Positions 1-9,726 of a stretch of 64,000 bases of DNA are shown here, one piece after another; the stretch's first letter is position 1, and every line of letters starts with the position of its first letter. The position numbers and the translations under genes are program-made. This DNA comes from Bacteroides uniformis (GTDB lineage: Bacteria > Bacteroidota > Bacteroidia > Bacteroidales > Bacteroidaceae). Where the stretch lies: assembly GCF_025147485.1 (NCBI RefSeq), contig NZ_CP102263.1, forward strand, positions 2,431,501 through 2,495,500. The letters are read 5' to 3'. Under the pieces are notes generated by a model. It was given only the letters and a program-made list of their open reading frames with translations, searched no databases and was not told where the DNA came from.

Positions 1-935
<935 letters not shown>

Positions 936-1019
936 CCACTTTTTGCCTTCCGTGTATGGAGGTATATACGTTCAGCAATGTATGGACACTTTACTTTTTT
1001 CTCATCATGTCTGCCTTAT

Positions 1020-1130
<111 letters not shown>

Positions 1131-1137
1131 TCAGAAG

Positions 1138-1179
1138 AAGCCTCCGTGTCTGATAAGGATACGGAGGCTTTGTTCGTTT
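1138..1179 (+). terminator. rRNA operon terminator
   Basis: AAGCCTCCGT (1138-1147) pairs with ACGGAGGCTT (1161-1170). The stem can be extended inward by three pairs and is followed by a T-rich run. It lies directly after 5S rRNA and is an intrinsic terminator for the rRNA operon. Confidence 0.85.
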
Positions 1180-1210
1180 TTGGCGGTCTCATAAACTTTT
1201 CTTATATTTG
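1179..1210 (+). promoter_or_regulatory. Bacteroides-type promoter for the cysteine-rich lipoprotein gene
   Basis: TTTG at 1179-1182, a 20-base spacer, and TATATTTG at 1203-1210 match the Bacteroides -33/-7 consensus (TTTG, TAnnTTTG). The upstream element overlaps the T-run of the rRNA terminator. Transcription would start near 1217, about 37 bases before the ATG at 1254. Confidence 0.7.
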
Positions 1211-1253
1211 CGCCGAACTAATTTTATATCAACGTTTAAAGCAAATTGAAAGT

Positions 1254-1490
1254 ATGAAGACTAAAGTTTTATTGGCTGCCGTTGCGGTAGCGTTTTCTTT
1301 CGCAGTGACATCTTGTGGCAACAAAAAGGCTGCAGATTCTAATGCAACTGAGGCAGATTCTTGCTGTGCTGCAAAAACAGAACAAGTATGTGACTCTGCA
1401 AAGGCATGTTGCCAGGCTGCTGATTCAGCAGCGTGTCCTAAGGCTGCATGTGATGGTGCCAAGTGTGACAAACCTTGTGAGAAGAAGTAA
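1254..1490 (+). CDS. Small cysteine-rich lipoprotein
   Basis: This 78-residue protein has a signal peptide with a lipobox (VTSC, lipidated Cys at residue 21). The mature part is short and rich in Ala, Lys and Asp, and carries nine further cysteines, several as CC or spaced pairs. The start at 1254 is chosen because the signal peptide begins there and a promoter lies upstream; a longer frame from 1146 would run through the rRNA terminator and promoter. It is predicted to be an envelope lipoprotein. The cysteines suggest metal binding or disulfides, but no named family is recognised. It is monocistronic and ends at a strong terminator. Confidence 0.8.
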   Translation: MKTKVLLAAVAVAFSFAVTSCGNKKAADSNATEADSCCAAKTEQVCDSAKACCQAADSAACPKAACDGAKCDKPCEKK

Positions 1491-1523
1491 TTCAGAACTT
1501 GTATTGAACTGAAGAATAAGGAA

Positions 1524-1552
1524 AGGCGTACCTTGAGGTACGCCTTTTTTTG
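1524..1552 (+). terminator. Intrinsic terminator after the lipoprotein gene
   Basis: AGGCGTACC (1524-1532), loop TTGA and GGTACGCCT (1537-1545) form a perfect 9-bp stem followed by a T-run. Confidence 0.9.
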
Positions 1553-1625
1553 TGATATATTTCAGCGATAAATGAATACAAACTTATAAAATGATATTTT
1601 TTATCGGAAAAAAGTAACGAATTTG

Positions 1626-1656
1626 TTTGTGTGGTACGAAATAATATCTACCTTTG
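1626..1656 (+). promoter_or_regulatory. Promoter of the leucine operon
   Basis: TTTG (1626-1629), a 19-base spacer and TACCTTTG (1649-1656) are a near-perfect Bacteroides promoter. The predicted start near 1663 lies about 16 bases before the leader-peptide ATG at 1679. Confidence 0.8.
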
Positions 1657-1678
1657 CAACGTCAAAACAAAAAAGAAG

Positions 1679-1762
1679 ATGATTCAGAACTTTACATATA
1701 TTCTACTGTGTGGTATTATTATTCTACTGGCAAAGTTTAGTGGAAGTGAGTGCTGTGCGTGA
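1679..1762 (+). CDS. Leader peptide of the leucine operon (27 residues)
   Basis: A 27-codon frame begins just downstream of the promoter. It encodes Ile-Leu-Leu at codons 8-10 and Ile-Ile-Ile-Leu-Leu at codons 13-17 (1715-1729), and ends with TGA at 1760-1762. Five of its codons are Ile and four are Leu, a composition typical of attenuation leader peptides of branched-chain amino acid operons. It is followed by mutually exclusive hairpins and then leuA. A peptide product with its own function is not expected; the act of translating it is the sensor. Confidence 0.8.
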   Translation: MIQNFTYILLCGIIILLAKFSGSECCA

Positions 1763-1828
1763 ATATATATGTAAGATGCAATGATATATGAAGCCTTTCT
1801 CACTTCCAAGTGTGAAAGGCTTTTTTTA
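1739..1828 (+). promoter_or_regulatory. Transcription attenuator (antiterminator and terminator) of the leucine operon
   Basis: The terminator stem is formed by GCCTTTCTCACTT (1793-1805) and AAGTGTGAAAGGC (1808-1820), one mismatch, followed by seven T. The competing antiterminator is TGGAAGTGAG (1741-1750), perfectly complementary over 10 bases to CTCACTTCCA (1799-1808), which is the 5' half of the terminator. A ribosome stalled at the Ile/Leu codons (1715-1729) would leave 1741-1750 free to pair and so allow read-through. A ribosome reaching the stop at 1760 would cover it and allow termination. The structures are seen in the sequence; the regulatory reading is inferred from the well-known trp/leu/ilv attenuation logic. 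Confidence 0.8.
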
Positions 1829-1856
1829 TGGAACATAAATTAAATACAATAAAGCA

Positions 1857-3353
1857 ATGAGTGACAAATTATTTATTTTCGACACAACGCTCCGCGATGG
1901 CGAGCAGGTTCCGGGATGCCAATTGAATACAGTGGAAAAGATTCAGGTAGCCAGACAACTGGAAGCCCTGGGGGTGGACGTGATTGAAGCCGGATTTCCG
2001 ATTTCAAGTCCGGGAGATTTCAATTCGGTCATTGAGATATCAAAAGCTGTGACATGGCCCACCATCTGTGCCTTGACACGTGCCGTACAGAAAGATATTG
2101 ATGTGGCGGCAGAGGCTTTGCAGTTTGCCAAGCATAAACGTATCCATACTGGTATCGGTACATCTGACTCGCACATTAAATATAAATTTAATTCCAATCG
2201 CGAGGAAATAATAGAGCGTGCAGTGGCTGCCGTAAAGTATGCACGTAAGTATGTGGATGATGTAGAGTTCTATGCCGAAGATGCAGGCCGAACGGATAAT
2301 GAATATTTGGCACGGGTGGTAGAAGCTGTTATCAAGGCAGGTGCGACTGTGGTGAATATTCCCGATACAACGGGGTATTGCTTGCCTGATGAGTATGGCG
2401 CGAAGATAAGATATCTGATGGAACATGTCAACGGTATTCATAATGCCATTATTTCTACTCATTGCCACAATGACTTGGGCATGGCTACTGCCAATACAAT
2501 GGCTGGCGTACTGAATGGTGCCCGCCAGGTGGAGGTAACCATCAATGGTATTGGTGAACGTGCCGGCAATACTTCTCTTGAGGAAGTGGCGATGATTATC
2601 AAATGTCACAAGGACATAGAAATCGAGACCAACATCAATACACAGAAGATTTATCCAACCAGCCGTATGGTGTCCAGTCTGATGAACATGCCGGTGCAGC
2701 CCAACAAGGCTATTGTAGGTCGCAATGCTTTTGCCCATTCGTCGGGTATCCACCAGGATGGTGTGTTGAAGAATGTACAGACTTACGAAATCATTGACCC
2801 GCATGATGTGGGTATTGATGATAATTCCATCGTATTGACAGCCCGTAGCGGACGTGCAGCCTTGAAGAATCGTTTGTCGATATTGGGAGTACAACTGGAT
2901 CAGGAGAAGTTGGACAAAGTGTATGAAGAGTTCTTGAAACTTGCCGATAAGAAGAAGGATATCAACGATGATGATATGCTGGTATTGGCAGGGGCAAACC
3001 GTACGCAGAACCACCGTATCAAACTGGAATATCTTCAGGTGACCAGTGGGGTGGGGGTTCGTTCGGTTGCCAGCTTGGGATTGAACATCTCTGGCGAGAA
3101 GTTTGAAGCCGCCGCCAGTGGAAACGGTCCGGTAGACGCTGCTATCAAGGCTTTGAAGAAGATTATTGACCGCCATATGACATTGAAGGAATTCACTATC
3201 CAGGCTATCAGCAAGGGTAGCGACGATATGGGTAAGGTACATATGCAGGTGGAATACGATAATCATATTTATTATGGGTTCGGTGCCAATACGGATATTA
3301 TCGCGGCATCAGTGGAAGCGTACATCGACTGTATCAATAAGTTCAAGATGTGA
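1857..3353 (+). CDS. leuA: 2-isopropylmalate synthase
   Basis: This 498-residue enzyme condenses acetyl-CoA with 2-oxoisovalerate, the first committed step of leucine synthesis. The N-terminal TIM-barrel starts with the HMGL signature ([12 protein letters not shown], residues about 9-20) and includes the metal-binding HCHND motif near residue 202. The C-terminal part (from about 390) is the LeuA allosteric regulatory domain that normally binds leucine. It is the first structural gene after the attenuator, and leuC follows after 42 bases. A second, more divergent family member lies at 5489-7030 in the same operon. Confidence 0.96.
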   Translation: MSDKLFIFDTTLRDGEQVPGCQLNTVEKIQVARQLEALGVDVIEAGFPISSPGDFNSVIEISKAVTWPTICALTRAVQKDIDVAAEALQFAKHKRIHTGIGTSDSHIKYKFNSNREEIIERAVAAVKYARKYVDDVEFYAEDAGRTDNEYLARVVEAVIKAGATVVNIPDTTGYCLPDEYGAKIRYLMEHVNGIHNAIISTHCHNDLGMATANTMAGVLNGARQVEVTINGIGERAGNTSLEEVAMIIKCHKDIEIETNINTQKIYPTSRMVSSLMNMPVQPNKAIVGRNAFAHSSGIHQDGVLKNVQTYEIIDPHDVGIDDNSIVLTARSGRAALKNRLSILGVQLDQEKLDKVYEEFLKLADKKKDINDDDMLVLAGANRTQNHRIKLEYLQVTSGVGVRSVASLGLNISGEKFEAAASGNGPVDAAIKALKKIIDRHMTLKEFTIQAISKGSDDMGKVHMQVEYDNHIYYGFGANTDIIAASVEAYIDCINKFKM

Positions 3354-3359
3354 TTTTAA

Positions 3360-3374
3360 TCGTAAATTGTAAAT
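3360..3374 (+). repeat. Copy of a dispersed AT-rich intergenic repeat
   Basis: TCGTAAATTGTAAAT sits in the leuA-leuC gap. The same 15-mer occurs at 4872-4886, and a close relative occurs in the groES-groEL gap near 25267-25284. It has no visible coding role. Confidence 0.6.
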
Positions 3375-3395
3375 AGCTAAATTGTACATAAAGAG

Positions 3396-4790
3396 ATGAA
3401 TACATTATTTGATAAAATCTGGGATGCCCATGTGGTACAGAAAGTGGAAGACGGTCCCACACAGCTTTATATTGACCGGCTTTATTGTCATGAAGTAACC
3501 AGCCCGCAAGCCTTTTCAGGATTGCGCGAACGTGGAATCAAGTGTTTCCGTCCGGAAAAGATTTTCTGTATGCCCGACCATAACACGCCGACGCATGACC
3601 AGGACAAGCCGATTGAAGACCCGGTTTCAAAGACTCAGGTAGATACATTGGCCAAGAATGCGGAAGAGTTTGGATTGGCCCATTTCGGCATGATGGACAA
3701 GAAGAACGGAATTATCCATGTAGTAGGTCCGGAACGCGGGCTGACCCTGCCTGGCATGACCATTGTCTGCGGTGACTCGCATACTTCCACCCACGGGGCG
3801 ATGGGAGCAGTGGCTTTCGGTATCGGTACGAGTGAGGTGGAAATGGTAATGGCCTCGCAATGTATCCTTCAGACCCGTCCTAAGACAATGCGCATCACTG
3901 TCGACGGCAAACTTGGCAAGGGAGTGACGGCAAAAGATGTAGCATTGTATATGATGTCGAAGATGACGACCAGCGGCGCTACGGGATATTTCGTGGAATA
4001 TGCCGGAGAAGCTGTGCGCAGTCTGACTATGGAAGGGCGTCTGACCTTGTGCAATCTGAGTATAGAGATGGGTGCCCGCGGCGGTATGGTTGCTCCGGAT
4101 GAGACCACTTTCGAGTATATTAAAGGACGCGAATATGCTCCGAAGGGTGAGGCATGGGACAAGGCATTGGCCTATTGGAAAACATTGAAGAGTGATGAGG
4201 ATGCAGTGTTCGACAAGGAAGTTCGTTTTGCTGCCGAAGATATTGAACCGATGATTACATACGGTACCAATCCGGGCATGGGTATGGGTATCACACAACA
4301 TATTCCTACTACCGAAGGCATGGGAGAAGCTGCCCGGACCTCTTTCATGAAGTCTATGAGCTATATGGGTTTCCAACCGGGAGAACCTTTGCTGGGTAAG
4401 AAGGTTGACTATGTGTTTTTGGGTGCCTGCACCAATGGACGCATTGAGGATTTCCGTGCATTTGCCTCCATTGTGAAAGGCCGTCGGAAAGCCGAGAATG
4501 TAGTGGCATGGCTGGTTCCGGGCTCCTGGATGGTAGATGCACAGATTCGCGAAGAGGGACTGGACAAGATTTTGGAAGAGGCCGGTTTTGCCATTCGCCA
4601 ACCGGGTTGTTCTGCTTGCCTGGCAATGAACGACGATAAGGTGCCTGCCGGAAAGTATGCAGTGTCTACCAGTAACCGTAATTTTGAAGGACGCCAAGGA
4701 CCGGGTTCCCGAACACTGCTTGCCAGCCCGCTTGTAGCTGCAGCAGCGGCAGTGACTGGAGTAATTACTGACCCGAGAACGCTGATTTGA
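3396..4790 (+). CDS. leuC: 3-isopropylmalate dehydratase, large subunit
   Basis: This 464-residue aconitase-family subunit isomerises 2- to 3-isopropylmalate together with LeuD. Recognisable family segments are [13 protein letters not shown] (about residues 127-139), [11 protein letters not shown] (about 345-355) and [11 protein letters not shown] (about 404-414). The cysteines in the last two are expected ligands of the [4Fe-4S] cluster. Length is normal. It lies between leuA and leuD in one operon. Confidence 0.96.
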   Translation: MNTLFDKIWDAHVVQKVEDGPTQLYIDRLYCHEVTSPQAFSGLRERGIKCFRPEKIFCMPDHNTPTHDQDKPIEDPVSKTQVDTLAKNAEEFGLAHFGMMDKKNGIIHVVGPERGLTLPGMTIVCGDSHTSTHGAMGAVAFGIGTSEVEMVMASQCILQTRPKTMRITVDGKLGKGVTAKDVALYMMSKMTTSGATGYFVEYAGEAVRSLTMEGRLTLCNLSIEMGARGGMVAPDETTFEYIKGREYAPKGEAWDKALAYWKTLKSDEDAVFDKEVRFAAEDIEPMITYGTNPGMGMGITQHIPTTEGMGEAARTSFMKSMSYMGFQPGEPLLGKKVDYVFLGACTNGRIEDFRAFASIVKGRRKAENVVAWLVPGSWMVDAQIREEGLDKILEEAGFAIRQPGCSACLAMNDDKVPAGKYAVSTSNRNFEGRQGPGSRTLLASPLVAAAAAVTGVITDPRTLI

Positions 4791-4800
4791 TGTACGATTG

Positions 4801-4895
4801 GACGATTTACGATTAAAATTACTTCGTAAATCAAACATCGTTCAACAAAGGTAAATCAAGAGTATTTTCAATCGTAAATTGTAAATCGTAAATAC
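4801..4895 (+). repeat. AT-rich intergenic repeat cluster between leuC and leuD
   Basis: The 109-base leuC-leuD gap contains GATTTACGATT (4804-4814, inverted orientation), CGTAAATC (4825-4832), and the direct copy TCGTAAATTGTAAATCGTAAAT in two overlapping parts from 4872 to 4893. GATTTACG and CGTAAATC can form a short stem. No coding potential is seen. Whether it affects mRNA processing or stability between the genes is unknown. Confidence 0.6.
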
Positions 4896-4899
4896 AAAG

Positions 4900-5499
4900 A
4901 TGAAGACAAAATTTGATATAATAACCAGTACTTGTGTGCCTCTTCCATTAGAGAATGTGGATACAGACCAGATAATCCCTGCACGTTTTCTGAAAGCTAC
5001 TACCCGTGAGGAAAAGTTCTTCGGAGATAATTTATTCCGCGATTGGCGCTATCATCCGGACGGTTCTCTGAACAAGGACTTTGTTTTGAACAATCCCACT
5101 TACGGTGGACAGATTCTGGTGGCGGGAAAGAACTTCGGTTCCGGTTCCAGCCGTGAGCATGCTGCATGGGCCATTGCCGGTTACGGTTTCCGCGTGGTGG
5201 TATCGAGTTTCTTTGCCGATATACACAAGAACAATGAACTGAACAACTTTGTGCTTCCGGTGGTGGTAAGTGAGCCGTTCCTGAAAGAGTTGTTCGACTC
5301 TATCTCTGCCAATCCGAAGATGGAAGTGGAAGTGAATCTGCCCGAACAGACCATCACCAACAAAGCTACGGGCAAGATCGAACATTTTGAAATCAATGCC
5401 TACAAGAAACATTGCCTGATGAATGGCTTGGATGACATCGATTTTCTGGTTGAGAATAAAGATAAGATAGAAGCTTGGGAGAATAAAAATGAAGCATAA
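4900..5499 (+). CDS. leuD: 3-isopropylmalate dehydratase, small subunit
   Basis: This 199-residue protein is the small 'swivel' subunit that pairs with LeuC. The family motifs are NVDTDQIIPARFL near residues 19-31 and FGSGSSREHAAWAI near 80-93. Its 3' end overlaps the start of the next synthase gene by 11 bases, which suggests translational coupling. Confidence 0.96.
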   Translation: MKTKFDIITSTCVPLPLENVDTDQIIPARFLKATTREEKFFGDNLFRDWRYHPDGSLNKDFVLNNPTYGGQILVAGKNFGSGSSREHAAWAIAGYGFRVVVSSFFADIHKNNELNNFVLPVVVSEPFLKELFDSISANPKMEVEVNLPEQTITNKATGKIEHFEINAYKKHCLMNGLDDIDFLVENKDKIEAWENKNEA

Positions 5500-7030
5500 T
5501 CATCCGAAGATAGAAATCATGGACACTACGCTCCGCGACGGTGAACAGACCAGCGGAGTCTCCTTTGTGCCCCATGAGAAGCTGATGATTGCCCGTTTGT
5601 TACTGGAGGAATTGAAGGTAGACCGGGTGGAGGTGGCTTCTGCGCGGGTATCCGAAGGAGAGTTTGATGCCGTAAAAATGATTTGTGACTGGGCGGCACG
5701 CCGTAATCTGTTGCCAAGAGTAGAAGTGCTTGGCTTTGTAGATGGCCACACGTCGGTGGACTGGATACATGCGACCGGTTGCCGTGTCATCAATCTGCTG
5801 TGCAAAGGCTCGCTGAAGCATTGCACCTACCAGTTGAAGAAGACTCCCGAAGAGCATATCGAGGATATTCTGTCCGTAGTGGATTACGCCAACGAGCAGG
5901 ATATGGTAGTGAATGTCTATCTGGAAGACTGGAGCAACGGCATGAAAGATTCTCCGGAATATGTGTTCCGTCTGATGGACGCCTTGGAGCAGACCAATAT
6001 CCGCCGCTATATGTTGCCTGACACGTTGGGCGTATTGAACCCGCTGCAGGTCATCGAGTTCATGCGCAAGATGGTGAAACGCTATCCGCATGCCCATTTT
6101 GACTTCCATGCCCACAATGACTATGACCTTGCCGTGAGCAATGTGCTTGCCGCCGTACTTAGCGGTTGCAAGGGACTGCATACTACCATTAACGGCCTGG
6201 GCGAACGCGCCGGCAATGCTCCGCTTGCCAGTGTGCAGGCTATCCTGAAAGACCACTTCAATGCCATTACCAACATTGACGAAAGCCGCCTGAACGACGT
6301 AAGCCGTGTGGTGGAGTCCTACTCGGGCATCGTCATTCCCGCCAATAAACCGATTGTTGGCGAGAATGTATTTACCCAAGTGGCAGGCGTCCATGCCGAC
6401 GGTGACAATAAAAGTAACCTCTACTGCAACGACCTCCTGCCCGAACGCTTTGGTCGCAAGCGAGAGTATGCCCTGGGCAAGAACAGCGGTAAAGCCAATA
6501 TCCGGAAGAATCTGGAGGACTTGGGGTTACAACTGGATGAAGATGCCATGCGCAAAGTGACCGAACGCATCATTGAGTTGGGCGACAAGAAAGAGCTGGT
6601 GACGCAAGAAGACCTGCCCTATATCGTTTCGGACGTACTGAAGCACGGAATGGCAGAAGAACGCGTCAGCCTTAAGAGCTATATTGTGAATCTGGCGTAT
6701 GGATTGAAGCCGATGGCTACGTTGAAGATAGAAATTAACGGAAAGGAATATGAGGAAAGTTCCAGTGGAGATGGCCAGTATGATGCTTTTGTGCGCGCCT
6801 TGCGCAAGATATATAAAGTGACACTGGGTCGTAAGTTCCCGATGCTGACGAACTATGCCGTGACTATTCCTCCCGGTGGGCGTACCGATGCCTTTGTGCA
6901 GACGGTTATTACCTGGAGTTTTGAAGATACGATATTCCGTACACGCGGATTGGACGCAGACCAGACGGAAGCAGCCATCAAGGCGACGGTGAAGATGCTG
7001 AATATCATAGAAGACGAATACGAATCATAA
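5489..7030 (+). CDS. 2-isopropylmalate/citramalate synthase-family protein
   Basis: This 513-residue HMGL-family acyltransferase has the catalytic signature [13 protein letters not shown] (residues 11-23), a FHAHNDYD metal-binding segment near 206-213, GLGERAGNAPL near 233-243 and a C-terminal LeuA-type regulatory domain. It differs clearly from LeuA upstream. Known members of this group include (R)-citramalate synthases (CimA) that make the isoleucine precursor 2-oxobutyrate from pyruvate. Citramalate can be processed by LeuCD and LeuB, so its place between leuD and leuB fits that role, but a second isopropylmalate synthase cannot be excluded. It begins inside the end of leuD. Confidence 0.85.
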   Translation: MKHNHPKIEIMDTTLRDGEQTSGVSFVPHEKLMIARLLLEELKVDRVEVASARVSEGEFDAVKMICDWAARRNLLPRVEVLGFVDGHTSVDWIHATGCRVINLLCKGSLKHCTYQLKKTPEEHIEDILSVVDYANEQDMVVNVYLEDWSNGMKDSPEYVFRLMDALEQTNIRRYMLPDTLGVLNPLQVIEFMRKMVKRYPHAHFDFHAHNDYDLAVSNVLAAVLSGCKGLHTTINGLGERAGNAPLASVQAILKDHFNAITNIDESRLNDVSRVVESYSGIVIPANKPIVGENVFTQVAGVHADGDNKSNLYCNDLLPERFGRKREYALGKNSGKANIRKNLEDLGLQLDEDAMRKVTERIIELGDKKELVTQEDLPYIVSDVLKHGMAEERVSLKSYIVNLAYGLKPMATLKIEINGKEYEESSSGDGQYDAFVRALRKIYKVTLGRKFPMLTNYAVTIPPGGRTDAFVQTVITWSFEDTIFRTRGLDADQTEAAIKATVKMLNIIEDEYES

Positions 7031-7033
7031 AAA

Positions 7034-7300
7034 ATGGATCTCATGGAGAAAAAGAAATCGTTTTTTGAGAGGCGTCCTTATGTATGCTATGCGTTGTATG
7101 CAGGCTTGCTTTTTGCTTTCAACCTCTTTCTGCGTTGGTGGAGCGGCGAGTTGGATGCGGACGAGTATCTTATGTCAGCCATCAATACCCTTATATTGAC
7201 AGCTGGTTTTGTGTGGGGTGACCGGTATCGCCGCAAGAATCTTGCAAACAAAAAGAAGATAGATGAACTTTTAAATAATAAAGAAAACAATGGATTTTAA
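7034..7300 (+). CDS. Small membrane protein in the leucine operon
   Basis: This 88-residue protein has two hydrophobic segments (about residues 17-36 and 46-61) and a basic, Lys/Asn-rich tail. It starts 3 bases after the synthase stop and overlaps leuB by 11 bases, so it is translated as part of the operon. An alternative start is the ATG at 7043. No named family is recognised. Its place among biosynthetic genes is the only hint of function. Confidence 0.75.
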   Translation: MDLMEKKKSFFERRPYVCYALYAGLLFAFNLFLRWWSGELDADEYLMSAINTLILTAGFVWGDRYRRKNLANKKKIDELLNNKENNGF

Positions 7301-8351
7301 AATTGCAGTGTTGGCCGGTGACGGTATCGGCCCCGAAATCTCTACCGTAGGCGTGGATGTGATGACTGCCGTGTGTGAGAAGTTCGGACATAAAGTGAAC
7401 TATGAATATGCCATCTGCGGTGCAGACGCGATAGACAAGGTGGGTGACCCGTTTCCTGAAGCCACTTATGAGGCTTGTAAAAATGCGGATGCTGTATTGT
7501 TCTCTGCCGTAGGTGACCCGAAATTCGACAATGACCCTACTGCCAAAGTGCGTCCCGAGCAGGGCTTGCTGGCTATGCGCAAGAAACTGGGACTGTTTGC
7601 CAACATCCGTCCCGTGCAGACCTTCAAATGTCTGCTCCATAAGTCTCCCCTTCGTGCGGAACTGGTGGATGGTGCCGATTTCCTTTGTATCCGCGAACTG
7701 ACCGGTGGCATGTACTTCGGTGAGAAATACCAGGACAATGACAAGGCGTATGATACGAACATGTATACCCGTCCTGAGATTGAGCGTATCCTGAAAGTCG
7801 GATTTGAATATGCCATGAAACGCAGCAAACATCTTACGGTGGTGGATAAAGCCAATGTGCTTGCCTCTTCCCGTCTTTGGAGACAGATTGCCCAGGAGAT
7901 GGCACCGCAGTACCCCGAGGTGACAACCGACTATATGTTTGTGGACAACGCCGCCATGAAGATGATTCAAGAGCCGAAATTCTTTGACGTAATGGTTACG
8001 GAAAATACGTTTGGTGATATTTTGACGGACGAGGGTTCCTGCATCAGTGGCTCTATGGGATTGCTGCCTTCTGCTTCTACGGGAGAGAGCACGCCGGTAT
8101 TCGAACCTATCCATGGTTCCTGGCCGCAGGCGAAAGGCTTGAATATAGCCAATCCGCTGGCGCAAATTTTGTCTGTAGCCATGCTTTTCGAATACTTCGA
8201 CCTGAAAGAGGAGGGGGGGGTGATTCGTAAGGCAGTTGATGCTTCACTCGATGCGAATGTACGTACACCGGAGATTCAAGTAGAAGGTGGCGACAAATAC
8301 GGTACCAAGGAAGTGGGCGCGTGGATTGTAGACTATCTTAAGAAGTCTTGA
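7290..8351 (+). CDS. leuB: 3-isopropylmalate dehydrogenase
   Basis: This 353-residue NAD-dependent enzyme oxidises 3-isopropylmalate, which then decarboxylates to 2-oxoisocaproate. It begins with [11 protein letters not shown] (residues 6-16). Other family motifs are [12 protein letters not shown] (about 135-146), the DNAAMKMI segment (about 218-225) and [11 protein letters not shown] (about 252-262). It is the last gene of the leucine operon; the start overlaps the preceding small gene. Confidence 0.96.
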   Translation: MDFKIAVLAGDGIGPEISTVGVDVMTAVCEKFGHKVNYEYAICGADAIDKVGDPFPEATYEACKNADAVLFSAVGDPKFDNDPTAKVRPEQGLLAMRKKLGLFANIRPVQTFKCLLHKSPLRAELVDGADFLCIRELTGGMYFGEKYQDNDKAYDTNMYTRPEIERILKVGFEYAMKRSKHLTVVDKANVLASSRLWRQIAQEMAPQYPEVTTDYMFVDNAAMKMIQEPKFFDVMVTENTFGDILTDEGSCISGSMGLLPSASTGESTPVFEPIHGSWPQAKGLNIANPLAQILSVAMLFEYFDLKEEGGVIRKAVDASLDANVRTPEIQVEGGDKYGTKEVGAWIVDYLKKS

Positions 8352-8392
8352 TAACAGTGTCTCATTACCGTTCTGTTCATCAGTAACTTCTC

Positions 8393-8543
8393 ACTGCAAA
8401 GTTCTGCAAACCTTTTGCAGTGTCACTGCAAAGCTGTTACAGTTGCACTGCAAAGCAGTTGCAGTACCACTGCAAACCTATTTGCAGTAACGCTGCAGCT
8501 CGTTTGCAGTACTACTGCAAAAAGCATGCACCATCTTTGCAGT
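8393..8543. repeat. Palindromic ACTGCAAA / TTTGCAGT repeat array
   Basis: The stretch after leuB holds ACTGCAAA at 8393, 8425, 8447, 8469 and 8514 and its inverse TTTGCAGT at 8414, 8481, 8503 and 8536, plus several partial copies. Spacing is often exactly 22 bases (8425, 8447, 8469; 8481, 8503). Each unit can fold on itself or with its neighbours. It may act as leuB terminator structure or be a mobile palindromic repeat. No gene is seen between 8352 and 8760. Confidence 0.8.
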
Positions 8544-8695
8544 GGGAAGTCGCTGATTGTCAGATATGGTTCTTCCTCCTCATCCTGCCTTCTTCAATCG
8601 TTTCATATCCTTTCATCCTCTTTATTCGTGTTAAGCTTTGATAGATGGCAGTATAATCTTTCCTTTCCCGCACGGTTTATTTCTTGGAATTTCCA

Positions 8696-8703
8696 TATCT
8701 TTG
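8696..8703 (+). promoter_or_regulatory. -7 element of the cysK promoter
   Basis: TATCTTTG matches TAnnTTTG and lies 57 bases before the cysK ATG. No clear TTTG is found near -33. Confidence 0.5.
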
Positions 8704-8760
8704 TCAGCATATCCATGTTACATAAGTGTGTACGGGAAGAATGTATTAGACAGTGAGATT

Positions 8761-9711
8761 ATGGCGAAAATTGCAAAGAACCTGACGGAGTTGATTGGGC
8801 ATACTCCTTTGATGGAATTGGCTGAATACAGCCGTAAATACGGATTGAAAAGAAATATTGTGGCTAAGCTGGAATCTTTTAATCCGGTGGGAAGCGTGAA
8901 GGACCGTGTGGCATTTGCCATGATTGAGGATGCCGAGGCACGTGGGGCTTTGAAACCCGGAGCCACGATTATTGAACCTACCAGTGGCAATACCGGCGTG
9001 GGACTGGCGATGGTGGCAACCATCAAGGGATATCATTTGATATTGACCATGCCGGAGACCATGAGTGTGGAACGCCGTAATCTGTTGAAAGCCTTGGGTG
9101 CGGAGATTGTACTGACCGACGGACTGGCAGGTATGGCCGGCTCCATTGCCAAAGCGAAAGAATTGCGGGATGCGATACCTGGTGCGGTTATTCTGCAGCA
9201 GTTTGAGAATCCCTCCAATGCCAAGGCTCATGAACATACTACGGGGGAAGAAATCTGGACGGACACGGATGGTAAAGTGACTGTTTTTGTTGCCGGTGTG
9301 GGCACGGGCGGTACGGTCTGTGGAGTGGCGCGTGCCTTGAAGAAACATAATCCGGATGTCTATGTTGTGGCTGTAGAACCGGCCTCCTCTCCGGTTCTGG
9401 AAGGAGGGGAAGATGCACCGCACCGCATCCAGGGGATTGGGGCCAATTTTATTCCTTCCATTTATGATGCTTCTGTAGTAGACGAGATTATTCCGGTGCC
9501 CGATGACGAGGCCATTCGTGGAGGACGAGAGCTGGCTTCTACGGAAGGCTTGCTGGCTGGCATCTCATCCGGTGCGGCGGTATATGCGGCACGGTTGCTG
9601 GCCGAACGCCCTGAATTTGCGGATAAAATGATTGTTGCCCTACTGCCCGATACGGGGGAACGCTATTTGTCAACAGAACTGTTCGCTTTCGATACCTATC
9701 CTTTGGAATAA
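8761..9711 (+). CDS. cysK: Cysteine synthase A (O-acetylserine sulfhydrylase)
   Basis: This 316-residue PLP enzyme makes cysteine from O-acetylserine and sulfide. NPVGSVKDRVA (about residues 41-51) carries the PLP lysine, followed by PTSGNTGVGLA (about 73-83), the GVGTGGTVCG phosphate-binding loop (about 179-188) and GISSGAAV (about 268-275). The start at 8761 is chosen from the family N-terminus and the promoter upstream; the frame is open further upstream, through the promoter. The TPR gene follows after 15 bases, probably on the same transcript. Confidence 0.95.
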   Translation: MAKIAKNLTELIGHTPLMELAEYSRKYGLKRNIVAKLESFNPVGSVKDRVAFAMIEDAEARGALKPGATIIEPTSGNTGVGLAMVATIKGYHLILTMPETMSVERRNLLKALGAEIVLTDGLAGMAGSIAKAKELRDAIPGAVILQQFENPSNAKAHEHTTGEEIWTDTDGKVTVFVAGVGTGGTVCGVARALKKHNPDVYVVAVEPASSPVLEGGEDAPHRIQGIGANFIPSIYDASVVDEIIPVPDDEAIRGGRELASTEGLLAGISSGAAVYAARLLAERPEFADKMIVALLPDTGERYLSTELFAFDTYPLE

Positions 9712-9726
9712 ATACTGAACTATTAT

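Noticed and set aside
2040..3266. Long minus-strand frame (408 codons) opposite leuA
   Set aside because: It is a shadow of leuA codon usage; low-complexity composition and no family resemblance.
3627..4838. Long minus-strand frame (403 codons) opposite leuC
   Set aside because: Shadow of leuC; no start signals or recognisable domain.
8393..8543. Possible CRISPR array
   Set aside because: Units alternate in orientation and have no unique spacers.
8415..8756. Short plus-strand frames after leuB
   Set aside because: They run through the palindromic repeat and the cysK promoter region and have Cys-rich low-complexity translations.
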